From the NCBI GenBank assembly GCA_938009735.1, contig CALLIG010000256.1:1-34081 (forward strand): a DNA stretch of 34,081 bases, given 5' to 3'. Under the pieces are notes generated by a model, which ran no database searches, was not told the DNA's origin, and saw nothing but the letters and a program-made list of their open reading frames with translations. A program made the position numbers and the translations under genes. The DNA comes from an uncultured Flavobacteriaceae bacterium. Its GTDB lineage: Bacteria; Bacteroidota; Bacteroidia; Flavobacteriales; Flavobacteriaceae. Shown here piece by piece: positions 16,308-25,218 of the stretch (positions are counted from its first letter, which is position 1; every line of letters starts with the position of its first letter).

Positions 16308-18398
16308 ATGACAAGACATTTATTGCTATTAGTGATGTTTTTCTTCGGATGCATGACTCATGCTCAACATCAAGATAAGGTTGATTTTATTAAGGGAAAG
16401 ATTGGTCTAGAGCCATTACCAAAACTAAAACAAATTAAGGGTTCGGTCGAATATGAGTTTATAATTCTTAAAGATGTCGATTCTATCTTTTTAGACGCCA
16501 AGAATATGCAGTTTTCTTTAGTAGAATTGGATCATGAGAGTATTCAGTTCACCAATACTACTGATAGAATAATTTTAAAAAAATCTTTTAAAGAAGGAAG
16601 CAAACATAAATTGTTATTAAAGTTTAGTTGCACTCCAAAACAAACTGTTTACTTTTTAGGATGGGATGATAACATTGTTGGAAACGAACAGATTTGGACA
16701 CAAGGCCAAGGAAAGTACACGAGTCATTGGTTACCTAGTTTTGATTCTATGGAAGAGAAAGTAGAATTTGATATTACTATAATTGTACCTAAGCAACTGA
16801 ATGTAATTACGAATGGAAAGTTTAAAACAGGAAGTAGTAATCCATACAATGACACAGCTGCATGGCTTTATGACATGCGTCAACCAATGAGTAGCTATTT
16901 ATTATCGTTTGTAATCGGTAATTACGAAGAACAAAAACTAAAATCGGCTAGCGGAATCCCCATTGAAAATTATTATTATCCTCAAGACAGCTTAAAAGTT
17001 GAACCGACCTATCGATACACTAAAGAAATTTTTGATTTTCTAGAAGAAGAAATAGGCGTACCGTATCCATGGCAGAATTATAAGCAGATTCCGGTTCGAG
17101 ATTTTTTATATGCTGGAATGGAGAATACAACGGCCACCATTTTTTCTGATGGTTACGTAATCGATTCTACAGCCTTTGTTGATAAGAACTATGTGAATGT
17201 CAATGCACATGAAATGGCGCATCAATGGTTTGGGAATTTAGTTACCGAAATGAACGGGAACCACCATTGGCTGCATGAAGGCTTTGCGACGTACTATGCC
17301 CAATTGGCAGAAAAAGAGCTATTTGGAGATGATCACTATTATTGGAAATTATACAGCTCGTTAATTGCACTTCAAAACACCATAGAAATGGGCGAGGGGC
17401 AACGATTGACTGATCCTAAAGCAAGTAGCTTGGTCTTTTATGAAAAAGGAGCATGGGCCTTGTATGTGCTTAGAAATCAAGTGGGTGAAGTAGCTTTTAA
17501 AACAGGGCTTAAGAACTATCTCAATAAACACCAATTTAAAAATGTGACTATTTCAGATTTCCTGTTGGAAATCGAAACAGCAAGTGGTCAAGATTTATCA
17601 AATTTTAAAAAGGATTGGTTAGAAAACGAAGAATTACCAATTCAACTAGCAAAAGATCAATTACAGAAAGATTCAGAATCTTTAAAGCAGTTGTTCGCTA
17701 TGGAGAATGAATTTAAAGCAATAGAAAGTGATGATGTTGATTATGAAGCATATTGGAACAAGACAACCTCTGTCCATTTAAGAAAACATCTTTTAGAAAA
17801 TTATAATCGTGTATTACCAGAAGCGATATTTAGTGAAGCATTCGAGTCAGATACTATTCCTATCCGACAAGTACTCTCTCGAAAGATGGATAGTATTCCC
17901 AATTCACTTAAAAGTAAATATGAAACCTTGTTAGCTGATAATAGCTACGTTACCATAGAGAATGCTTTATTCAAGTTATGGTCAACATATCCCGAAGAAA
18001 AAGCAAAATACTTAGAACAAACTAAAGATGTTATTGGTCTCCCTAATAAAAACGTTCGCTTGTTATGGTTGACATTAGCAATAGTTACGAATGATTATAA
18101 TGCGAGAAAGACACAAGATTATTTTTTTGAATTAAGCGGGTATACATCCGAGCGATATGGTTCGGAGGTCCGTATGGGTGCCTTTCAATATTTGCATCAA
18201 GCAGTTGGTTTGAATAACGCTAGTTTAAAAAGTTTAATTAAGGCAACAACACATCATAGTTGGCAATTTAAAAAATTTGCTCGAAATTTAGTCGATGAGT
18301 TATTGAAAGATGCCGATTATGAAGTACGTTTGCAAGAAATAGCGAAAGAACTAAATGAAGAAGAAGTTCGTTATATAAATACAAAATTAGACAAGTAA
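16308..18398 (+). CDS. Exported M1-family zinc aminopeptidase
   Basis: 696 residues. The N-terminal signal (LLLLVMFFFGCMTHAQ) could be cut after HAQ (type I) or at the cysteine at 15 (lipoprotein), so it acts in the periplasm or at the envelope. The zinc site is complete: HExxH at 301-305 (HEMAH) and, 18 residues later, Glu324 in WLHEGFATYY. The upstream exopeptidase motif is AGMEN, which replaces GxMEN. The catalytic lobe is followed by a ~250-residue helical C-terminal part without known motifs. Shorter than E. coli PepN and nearer to the cold-active Bacteroidetes M1 enzymes. The next gene starts on the last base of its stop, so the two are translationally coupled. Confidence 0.93.
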   Translation: MTRHLLLLVMFFFGCMTHAQHQDKVDFIKGKIGLEPLPKLKQIKGSVEYEFIILKDVDSIFLDAKNMQFSLVELDHESIQFTNTTDRIILKKSFKEGSKHKLLLKFSCTPKQTVYFLGWDDNIVGNEQIWTQGQGKYTSHWLPSFDSMEEKVEFDITIIVPKQLNVITNGKFKTGSSNPYNDTAAWLYDMRQPMSSYLLSFVIGNYEEQKLKSASGIPIENYYYPQDSLKVEPTYRYTKEIFDFLEEEIGVPYPWQNYKQIPVRDFLYAGMENTTATIFSDGYVIDSTAFVDKNYVNVNAHEMAHQWFGNLVTEMNGNHHWLHEGFATYYAQLAEKELFGDDHYYWKLYSSLIALQNTIEMGEGQRLTDPKASSLVFYEKGAWALYVLRNQVGEVAFKTGLKNYLNKHQFKNVTISDFLLEIETASGQDLSNFKKDWLENEELPIQLAKDQLQKDSESLKQLFAMENEFKAIESDDVDYEAYWNKTTSVHLRKHLLENYNRVLPEAIFSEAFESDTIPIRQVLSRKMDSIPNSLKSKYETLLADNSYVTIENALFKLWSTYPEEKAKYLEQTKDVIGLPNKNVRLLWLTLAIVTNDYNARKTQDYFFELSGYTSERYGSEVRMGAFQYLHQAVGLNNASLKSLIKATTHHSWQFKKFARNLVDELLKDADYEVRLQEIAKELNEEEVRYINTKLDK

Positions 18399-19312
18399 TG
18401 AGAGCATTAGTTATATCAGGTGGTGGTAGCAAAGGAGCATTTGCCGGTGGTGTAGCACAATTTCTTATTCAAGAATCAGGTAATAAATATGATTTATTTG
18501 TTGGTACTTCAACAGGTAGTTTACTCATCTGCCACCTCGCTTTAGGTAAATTGGATAAAATAAAAGAGATCTACTCAAATGTCGATCAAAAAACCATTTT
18601 CAATAATTGTCCTTTTATAGTAAAAAAGAAACACGGTATTGATGAAATATCAATTAATCATTGGAGTGTATTAAAAAACTTTATTAAAGGTAAAAAAACC
18701 TTTGGCGAGAGCGAGAATCTAAGAAAGATGATTCGTGAAAGCCTTACCGTAGCTGAATACGAAGAACTTAGAGAAGGGCCGAATGATGTAGTGGTAACCG
18801 TTTCAAACCTTTCTTTAAACCAGGTTGAATACAAATCAATAATGGATTATACCTATGATGAATTCTGTGACTGGATATGGATTTCAGCTAACTATACACC
18901 TTTCATGAGTTTAGTTCGAAAAAACGGATCTGAATATGCTGACGGTGGTTTGGGTGCTATAGTTCCTATTGAAGAAGCTATATTACGTGGAGCAAGCTAT
19001 GTTGATGTTGTGGTTTTACATACTGAAATCAATTACATGAATCGAATGCCTTCTAGAAACCCGTTTGAACTACTTACAACGATGTTAAGTTTTATACTTG
19101 ATCGCGTAGAAAATTACAACATCCGAATCGGTAAATTAGTTGCTAATCAAAAAGATGCCATTATCAATTTGTATTATACACCGACGGTTTTAACCACAAA
19201 TTCTTTGATTTTTGATAAGGAGAAAATGACCCGTTGGTGGAAACGTGGTTATTTGTACGCTAAAAACAAAAATGAGGAAACAAACCCTATTCAGCCAAAC
19301 GAGCACGAATAG
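18398..19312 (+). CDS. Patatin-like phospholipase
   Basis: 304 residues, cytoplasmic (no signal peptide). The Ser-Asp dyad of patatin-family lipid acyl hydrolases is complete: the glycine-rich oxyanion loop SGGGSKGAFAGG at 7-18, the GxSxG elbow GTSTG at 36-40 (Ser38) and the DGG motif at 182-184 (ADGGLGAIVP). The start ATG overlaps the stop of the M1 peptidase gene by one base (18398), so they are co-translated. The substrate is not readable; these enzymes cleave acyl chains from phospholipids or neutral lipids. A weak hairpin follows downstream. Confidence 0.92.
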   Translation: MRALVISGGGSKGAFAGGVAQFLIQESGNKYDLFVGTSTGSLLICHLALGKLDKIKEIYSNVDQKTIFNNCPFIVKKKHGIDEISINHWSVLKNFIKGKKTFGESENLRKMIRESLTVAEYEELREGPNDVVVTVSNLSLNQVEYKSIMDYTYDEFCDWIWISANYTPFMSLVRKNGSEYADGGLGAIVPIEEAILRGASYVDVVVLHTEINYMNRMPSRNPFELLTTMLSFILDRVENYNIRIGKLVANQKDAIINLYYTPTVLTTNSLIFDKEKMTRWWKRGYLYAKNKNEETNPIQPNEHE

Positions 19313-19351
19313 ATTCAAGTTTTGAATGTTAAATGTTGAGTACTGAAAGGT

Positions 19352-19372
19352 TTTTAAGTTTATCACTTAAAA
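19352..19372 (+). terminator. Weak hairpin between the patatin gene and the convergent gene
   Basis: TTTTAAGT (19352-19359) pairs with ACTTAAAA (19365-19372). The stem is AT-only apart from one G-C pair and would be unstable. It sits in the 75-base gap between two convergent genes, so it could be a bidirectional terminator, but this is a weak call. Confidence 0.3.
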
Positions 19373-19387
19373 TTTGAAACTTCACTA

Positions 19388-19906
19388 TTACCAAAGCTCA
19401 CCAATCTCTTTCTTTACAAAAGCTAATGCAGTTGCCGAAGGATTTTGTTTATCCATCGTTTCAGTAAGTACATCTTCACGAAGTTTATCTGCAGAATCAG
19501 TTTCACTCATTCCTGCTTTTCGTATCATTTGAATGGTAGCGCTTTTTGCAGCTTTTATGACATTCCATAATTCGTCAGTCAAATAAATTTGCTGCGAAAG
19601 GTTATGTTCAAATTCAGTCTCTATACTTTTAATTAATAAGTTTTCGTAAGCTGATTTATCTGCTGATTTTGGTTTTACACGAAGTACCAAACTCGGTATT
19701 GCAATACGTTCTAAAAATAAGGCCATTCGCTCATAGGCTTGTAAGCGTATTGGTAAAGTGCTTGCTTGAGAATCTTTATGTAAAAGATATCTGCGTCGTC
19801 CTTCTTCATTATTGGTGTGCATTCTAAAAAAGTAGAACGCAACAGCTCCAGTTACAAGAGAAGGGATTAAGTATGCGAAAAGTTGAAAAACTTGATCTCC
19901 AGTCAT
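19388..19906 (-). CDS. Small membrane protein of unknown function (DUF7935-like)
   Basis: 172 residues. One transmembrane segment at about 6-26 (FQLFAYLIPSLVTGAVAFYFF), then a soluble helical domain facing the cytoplasm if the N-terminus is outside. A conserved-looking block LPIRLQAYERMALFLERI follows a RRRYLLHK stretch. I associate this pattern with a single-TM flavobacterial family of about 170 residues (DUF7935), but that is recall, not proof. No catalytic motif. The gene stands alone; the 196-base gap to the next gene (19907-20102) holds its promoter and that of the plus-strand lipoprotein. Confidence 0.6.
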   Translation of the reverse strand: MTGDQVFQLFAYLIPSLVTGAVAFYFFRMHTNNEEGRRRYLLHKDSQASTLPIRLQAYERMALFLERIAIPSLVLRVKPKSADKSAYENLLIKSIETEFEHNLSQQIYLTDELWNVIKAAKSATIQMIRKAGMSETDSADKLREDVLTETMDKQNPSATALAFVKKEIGELW

Positions 19907-20034
19907 TTTTTTGGTATTTGGTTACAGCAATTAGAACGTCGATTTATTTGAAAAAGTATACCCTAAGTAAAGTTCAAAAATATAAAGTGATTACGCGCTT
20001 TTACTTCTGATATTTAGGGTAATTGTTAACTCGG

Positions 20035-20048
20035 TTGTTATCTAACAA
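20035..20048. promoter_or_regulatory. Palindrome upstream of the SGNH-like lipoprotein gene
   Basis: TTGTTA-TC-TAACAA is a 14-base palindrome. An overlapping larger one pairs ATTGTTA (20022-20028) with TAACAAT (20043-20049). It is about 55 bases before the ATG at 20103 and could be an operator or a stress-promoter element. No protein can be assigned. Confidence 0.3.
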
Positions 20049-20102
20049 TATTGGTTTATTCAACCCCTTTTTATAAGTGACCTAATTTCAACCTTTTATC
20101 CT

Positions 20103-21179
20103 ATGAAAAAGTTCATTCTACTTTTTAATTTTACAATTTTATTTATTTTTTTTGGATGTTCAACTGATGCTCAAAATGATTTACGAGCTGCAATCGATGA
20201 AGAGGAAATTACAATTAATGATTCTAATGTAAATGATGATTCCGCGGAGGATTCTGATAATACAGATGAAACTGATGATACGGAAAGTGAAAATACTGGA
20301 GATCCACGAACAACTAATTTGCGGACCTTTATTTTTGGACATAGTCTCATTGTTCATGATCCACCTGCAATAGCAACACCAAGTAATGAAACAACAGTAC
20401 CACATTGGATGGCGGAGCTTTCAATGGCTGCTGATTATGAGTATGCGGTTTCAGGACAATACGGATTCCTACCACAGCATGCGAACTTGCCTCCAATAGC
20501 ACAATGGGGATTTGATAGGGCAGAAGGTGCTTGGGAGTCAGATACAGAAGCTTTTGGTGATGCGAATTTCAACAGTATTTTACTAACTGCTGGTAATTTT
20601 ATACAATATCAATCGGCAACTACTCCTTATGATGGCGATAATCCGAATAACGCTACTCCGGTAAGTGCAACATTAGAAATACTTGATTGGGTTGAACAAC
20701 AAGAACCAGGGACTTCAATATATATTTATGAAAATTGGCCTGATATGGCTGGATTTTTAAACAACGGAGTACCTGCTTCAGATACCGAATTTGCAAACTA
20801 TAATGATTACACATTAGGAGATTTTCATGATTGGTGGTTGGCTTATCATGAGACCGTTAAGCAAGAAAGACCTAATTTGAATATAAAAATGATTCCTGTA
20901 GGTCCAATCATTAGTAAATTGCTGACGGAAACCAATTTGTCAGAGATTCCCTTTTCGGAGTTATACGAAGATGATGCACCACACGGAAGACCTACAGTCT
21001 ACTTTTTAGCAAGTCTAGTGACTTACATGGCCATGTATGGCGAAGAGACTCCTGCTTCATATGAAGTGCCTAATACTGTTCATAGTATTGCAAGAGCAAA
21101 CTATGATGCTACCGTTACATTTATTTGGAATGAACTACAAAATTTTACTGATGCAGATGGGAACAGCTTGGTTTTTTAA
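20103..21179 (+). CDS. Exported lipoprotein, SGNH/GDSL-like hydrolase
   Basis: 358 residues. A lipoprotein signal ends at Cys19 (LFIFFGC), followed by an acidic Asp/Glu/Asn linker to ~68. The folded part begins TFIFGHSLIVH and matches the SGNH pattern in degenerate form: a GHSL block I with Ser81, a GN block near 164-165 (ILLTAGNF) and block V DxxH at 291-294 (DAPH, in EDDAPHGRPTVYFL). Spacing and order fit an esterase or deacetylase fold. The gene stands alone and converges on the degenerate OmpA gene with 16 bases between. Carbohydrate-ester or envelope targets are both possible. Its lipoprotein head resembles that of the GH16 protein in this window. Confidence 0.7.
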   Translation: MKKFILLFNFTILFIFFGCSTDAQNDLRAAIDEEEITINDSNVNDDSAEDSDNTDETDDTESENTGDPRTTNLRTFIFGHSLIVHDPPAIATPSNETTVPHWMAELSMAADYEYAVSGQYGFLPQHANLPPIAQWGFDRAEGAWESDTEAFGDANFNSILLTAGNFIQYQSATTPYDGDNPNNATPVSATLEILDWVEQQEPGTSIYIYENWPDMAGFLNNGVPASDTEFANYNDYTLGDFHDWWLAYHETVKQERPNLNIKMIPVGPIISKLLTETNLSEIPFSELYEDDAPHGRPTVYFLASLVTYMAMYGEETPASYEVPNTVHSIARANYDATVTFIWNELQNFTDADGNSLVF

Positions 21180-21195
21180 TATGCTGAGCTAAACA

Positions 21196-21963
21196 TTATT
21201 GTTTCAATTGCTCTTTTACCATCATATAAAATTCATCAAATTTCGGATGGATTTTAAGAACAATGCCTTCTTTTAAATTACCGTCTTTACCGGAAGCAGT
21301 AATTCGATCTGCAGGTATTTCAAGTCTTTGAAGTGCATTACTAATAGCTTTTGCTTGCTGTGCGGGTATATCTAAATCACCAGTCATACTTAAACCTTCA
21401 ATGGTAATTGCCATATTTGGGTTTGCAGTTAAAATTTGTCCGATCTTTTGAACCCATGGCTCTGCTTCAACACTAATCGTTGAACCAGTATCGCTTCCGA
21501 AAAGTGCACTCAAGCCCGAGGAGATTATCACCATTCCGTTCGAAACACCAATTTTAGCATTTTCACCTAAGGTTTGTTTGGCATTGGTTAATACCACAAG
21601 AGCTATAGAATCATTGCTGGCTATAGCATCGTTAATTGCCTTTAGCTGTTGTTCCTTATCGTTTAGGCTCTCCATGGCCATATTGAAGTTGCTTGAATTT
21701 TTAGTAGATACTTCAGTAAAACTAGTTAAGCTTTTCATTAAAGTTCTATTCGCATCTTGAAGTTCAGTTACTTGTGATTTATAAGATACTGATTCCGTTT
21801 GAGCTACTTTTTCTTTCTTGCGAGCATCTGTAACTTCTGAACTCACAGAATCTAGTTGCATTTTTAAAGTTGCTATCTCTGAAATTAATTCACTTTTTTT
21901 CTGAGCCTGTAATGCAGTAATACTTGAGCCGAGCAGTAAAACGAAGAGTAATTTTATTTTCAT
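21196..21963 (-). CDS. Degenerate OmpA-like periplasmic coiled-coil protein
   Basis: 255 residues. Signal peptide 1-20 (LLFVLLLGSSITALQAQ), then a long coiled coil (~22-95) and an OmpA_C-like end. It is clearly paralogous to the intact OmpA lipoprotein gene in this window: shared ESL..K..........NDAI...DS..L and LG, NGMVIIS/KGVVFVS, and the ends KFDEFYMMVKEQ and KIDQFYEMIEEG. But the peptidoglycan-binding GHTD...N..LS..RA and NRR residues are absent (it reads IEGLSMTGDLDIPAQQAKAI, and no NRR). It also lacks the lipid cysteine. So it probably does not bind peptidoglycan in the usual way. Last gene of the minus-strand run, 51 bases after the glutamate-synthase-like gene. Confidence 0.8.
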   Translation of the reverse strand: MKIKLLFVLLLGSSITALQAQKKSELISEIATLKMQLDSVSSEVTDARKKEKVAQTESVSYKSQVTELQDANRTLMKSLTSFTEVSTKNSSNFNMAMESLNDKEQQLKAINDAIASNDSIALVVLTNAKQTLGENAKIGVSNGMVIISSGLSALFGSDTGSTISVEAEPWVQKIGQILTANPNMAITIEGLSMTGDLDIPAQQAKAISNALQRLEIPADRITASGKDGNLKEGIVLKIHPKFDEFYMMVKEQLKQ

Positions 21964-22014
21964 ATAAATTAGAATTGGGGTTTAACTTTTTATAAATGCT
22001 GTAACAAAAATATA

Positions 22015-23589
22015 TTATTTAGCTGAAGAAGTGAAATTCTTGCCTCCTAAGTGCTCGCAGTCATATAGTTCTTGCATGCCATTGAAATCAACTAATGTTT
22101 TGTTATAACCATAGGTGGAACGCAAATTTCGGGTTAAATCAATGTCGTCTACGTTAACCTGAATATCATTCATACTAAATTGACAAGGGTGTTCGTATCC
22201 TGCTGCATGGGTAATTTCAATAAATTCTTTTCGAAAAGTTTTAAAATATTGAGCAAGCCTATCTGACTTTAAAGGTACATTGAGTCCGTTTTGTCTCCAT
22301 TTGCTTTGCGTTGCAATTCCTGCCGGACATTTATTTGTATGGCAAATTTGAGCCTGAATACAACCAATACTCATCATAGCTTCACGAGCAACATTAATAC
22401 AATCTGCACCCATAGCAAACGCCATTGCTGCTTTTGCCGGAAATCCTAATTTACCACTTCCTATAAAGACGATGCGATCTGTTAGATTTCTTTGTTGAAA
22501 AACTTTATACAAACTAGAAAAGCCGTAAACCCAGGGTAAGGATACATGGTCTGCAAACGATGGAGGAGCAGCTCCTGTACCACCTTCACCGCCGTCTACA
22601 GCAATGAAATCTGGCCCTTTGCCTGTTTTTTCCATAATTTCAGCTAGTTGCTCCCATTGGTCTAATTTCCCAATTGCTCCTTTGATTCCTACCGGTAAAC
22701 CAGTCGCTTCAGCAATCTCTTCTATTAATTTCATCAATTCGGTGACATTACTAAAAGCCTTGTGAGTAGCAGGGGAGAGGACATCCTTCCCAACTTCTAC
22801 ACCTCTAATTTTTGCAATTTCAGGAGTTATTTTTGCTCCAGGAAGTACTCCACCTTTTCCGGGTTTTGCACCTTGCGATAATTTGATTTCTATAGCTTTT
22901 ATACACGGATTCTCTTCCGTTAACTTTACCAGTTTTTCAATTGATAAATTACCATCCGAACTTCGCACTCCGAAATACCCTGTTCCGAAATGAAAAACGA
23001 CATCACCACCCTGCTTATGGTAGGGAGATAATCCGCCTTCGCCTGTGTTATGATAGGCATCAGCTTTTGCCACACCTATGTTCAAAGCTTTAATAGCAGC
23101 AGCAGACAAGGATCCAAAACTCATTGCAGAAACATTAATTACTGATGCTGGACGATATGGTTTTCTACGACCGTTGTATGCACCCATTATTTTAGCACAT
23201 GGAACAAAGTCTTTATGCAAATTACTTGGATGTCCTTCTGGAGTTTTATAAGCCATCATTTGGTTCTTGACAAAAATATGCTGGTGTGCATATATATCTC
23301 GATCAGTACCAAAACCTTCATAGTTATTCTCTTTTTTTGCAGATGCGTAAATCCAACCTCTCTCTATCCGATTGAAAGGAAGCTCTTCACGATTATTCGC
23401 CACAAAGTACTGCCGCATTTCTGGACCTATACTCTCTAACCAATACCGTAAATGACCCACAACTGGAAAGTTATGTGATATGGTATGTGACTTTTGTATA
23501 AAAACATCACGGAAGGCAACAAGTCCTAGAAAGCCTAAAACATAACCCCACCAAGGGACAATAGTGAAAAAGTTTAAAAATGATTCCAT
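22015..23589 (-). CDS. FMN-dependent glutamate-synthase-domain protein, membrane-anchored
   Basis: 524 residues. An N-terminal hydrophobic stretch (10-27, IVPWWGYVLGFLGLVAF) suggests a membrane anchor. The rest is the synthase (FMN-binding) domain of glutamate synthases in stand-alone form: SFGSLSAAAIKALNIG near 157-172, NTGEGGLSPYH, the KPGKGGVLPG loop, GADCINVAREAM and the three cluster cysteines Cys410, Cys416 and Cys421 (C-x5-C-x4-C, [3Fe-4S] type). The glutaminase part of GltB is missing, so it may not be a glutamate synthase as such; similar proteins are annotated GltB2-like. It follows a small membrane protein by 11 bases. Confidence 0.9.
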   Translation of the reverse strand: MESFLNFFTIVPWWGYVLGFLGLVAFRDVFIQKSHTISHNFPVVGHLRYWLESIGPEMRQYFVANNREELPFNRIERGWIYASAKKENNYEGFGTDRDIYAHQHIFVKNQMMAYKTPEGHPSNLHKDFVPCAKIMGAYNGRRKPYRPASVINVSAMSFGSLSAAAIKALNIGVAKADAYHNTGEGGLSPYHKQGGDVVFHFGTGYFGVRSSDGNLSIEKLVKLTEENPCIKAIEIKLSQGAKPGKGGVLPGAKITPEIAKIRGVEVGKDVLSPATHKAFSNVTELMKLIEEIAEATGLPVGIKGAIGKLDQWEQLAEIMEKTGKGPDFIAVDGGEGGTGAAPPSFADHVSLPWVYGFSSLYKVFQQRNLTDRIVFIGSGKLGFPAKAAMAFAMGADCINVAREAMMSIGCIQAQICHTNKCPAGIATQSKWRQNGLNVPLKSDRLAQYFKTFRKEFIEITHAAGYEHPCQFSMNDIQVNVDDIDLTRNLRSTYGYNKTLVDFNGMQELYDCEHLGGKNFTSSAK

Positions 23590-23600
23590 ATGTAAAAATC

Positions 23601-23918
23601 TTACTTGAATACTTTGAATAAATCAAAGATTACATAGATTGCTATTAATATTAAAACAATGTAAGCCAGTATTTTCCGAATAGGGTTTCTAAACTTTTCT
23701 TCAGATTTAGCATTGTCAATTTCTATGCTATTTTTAATACTGTTTGCTTTTTCAATATCTTCAATCCCAACAAAATAAACCCTTGAAGAAAAACTACTAT
23801 CCGCATTTGTCTTCGTAATTTCTCTAAAGGGCACTTCGTTTTTTATGAGTTCCTGTTCAAAAAATTGCGCAGGAAAAGGATAGCCCAAATCAGCAATTTG
23901 CTCGCTCAGTTTTTCCAA
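23601..23918 (-). CDS. Small DUF2007-like protein with C-terminal membrane anchor
   Basis: 105 residues. The N-terminal ~60 residues (YPFPAQFFEQELIKNEVPFREI and VYFVGIEDIEKANSI) look like the small ferredoxin-like DUF2007 type of putative signalling domain. The C-terminus is one transmembrane segment (residues ~83-100, ILAYIVLILIAIYVIF). It lies 6 bases after the M20 stop and 11 bases before the glutamate-synthase-like gene, so it belongs to that operon. The domain assignment is weak. Confidence 0.55.
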   Translation of the reverse strand: MEKLSEQIADLGYPFPAQFFEQELIKNEVPFREITKTNADSSFSSRVYFVGIEDIEKANSIKNSIEIDNAKSEEKFRNPIRKILAYIVLILIAIYVIFDLFKVFK

Positions 23919-23924
23919 TATTGT

Positions 23925-25202
23925 TTATTTACTATTCAAATAATCTAAAGTCATTTCAGTTAATGTTCTTAATCCAAGCTGCATCCCGCTGTCATCGATC
24001 AAAAAATCAGGAGTGTGATGAGGGAAAGATTCTGTGTTACCCGGAGTCATTCCACCCAAGAAAAAGAATATACCAGGAGCTTCTTTCTGATAATAAGAGA
24101 AATCTTCAGCGCCTGTAACTGCATTTTGTAATTGTACATTTTCAGCACCTGCAGTACGTTGCATGGTAGGCAACATTTGAGCTGTCAAATCGTGATCGTT
24201 AAATGTAATGTCTGTAGCCTCTTTAATTTCGCAAGTTGCAGATCCACCATATGCTTTGGCGATAGTTTCCACCATTTCAATCATACGTTTGTTCAATTTA
24301 TCTTTCATATCATAATCTAAAGTTCTTATCGTACCAATCATTTCAGCACTTTCAGGAATGATATTAAAGCGAACTCCACTATTGATTTTTCCAACCGTAA
24401 TAACTGCAGCTTCATTGGTAAGCTCAGTTTCACGACTAATAATCGTTTGTAAACCATCAATGATCTTGGCACTAATTAAAATTGGGTCTACACCAGACCA
24501 TGGTTGCGAACCATGACTTTGCTTTCCTTTTACTTTAATGGTAAAACTCTGTGCAGCAGCCATGATTCCTCCAGCTTTGTAACGAATTACGCCAACAGGA
24601 GTTTGAGAATTGATATGCAAACCGAAAATAGCATCTACTTTTGGGTTTTCCATAACCCCTTCTTTAACCATCATTAAAGCGCCACCTTCTTCACCTGGTG
24701 GTGGGCCTTCTTCTGAAGGTTGAAAAATGAACTTAACAGTTCCCTTTATTTTGTCTTTGTTTTTAGATAATACTTCTGCAACGCCCATTAATATTGCAGT
24801 ATGTGTATCGTGACCACATGCATGCATCACTCCAACTTTCTGACCTAAAAACTCTGAAGTAACAGTTGATTTGTATGGTAAATCATTACGCTCAATAACC
24901 GGTAAGGCATCAATATCTGCTCTTAAGGCTACAACTTTACCAGGTAGGTCTCCTTTTAAAAGGCCTACAACACCCGTATGTGCAACTCCAGTTTGCACTT
25001 CAATACCTAAAGATTTTAAATGTTTAGCAATTTTCTCTGCGGTTTTGAATTCACGATTTCCTAATTCAGGGTTTTGGTGAATATCTCTTCGCCAATCAAT
25101 TACTTTACCTTCAACAGCAGAATAGTCTTTTTCTAAATTTGGACCTTGTGCCATAGCGAAGTATCCGGAAAATAGCATTGCTGCTATGAGTACTTTTTTC
25201 AT
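23925..25202 (-). CDS. Secreted M20-family amidohydrolase
   Basis: 425 residues. Signal peptide 1-18 (MLFSGYFAMAQ), so periplasmic. The M20D-type (hippurate/N-acyl-amino-acid hydrolase) zinc site is visible: ALRADIDALP, MHACGHDTHTAILMG, EEGPPPGEEGGALMMV (catalytic Glu region) and GAEDFSYY near the C-terminus. The dimerisation domain lies between (VKGKQSHGSQPWSGVDPI). Such enzymes release amino acids from N-acyl or other conjugates. It lies between a secreted DsrE-like gene (16 bases upstream) and two small-gap genes, the second of them glutamate-synthase-like. Confidence 0.93.
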   Translation of the reverse strand: MKKVLIAAMLFSGYFAMAQGPNLEKDYSAVEGKVIDWRRDIHQNPELGNREFKTAEKIAKHLKSLGIEVQTGVAHTGVVGLLKGDLPGKVVALRADIDALPVIERNDLPYKSTVTSEFLGQKVGVMHACGHDTHTAILMGVAEVLSKNKDKIKGTVKFIFQPSEEGPPPGEEGGALMMVKEGVMENPKVDAIFGLHINSQTPVGVIRYKAGGIMAAAQSFTIKVKGKQSHGSQPWSGVDPILISAKIIDGLQTIISRETELTNEAAVITVGKINSGVRFNIIPESAEMIGTIRTLDYDMKDKLNKRMIEMVETIAKAYGGSATCEIKEATDITFNDHDLTAQMLPTMQRTAGAENVQLQNAVTGAEDFSYYQKEAPGIFFFLGGMTPGNTESFPHHTPDFLIDDSGMQLGLRTLTEMTLDYLNSK

Positions 25203-25218
25203 AATGAGTGTTCTTATT

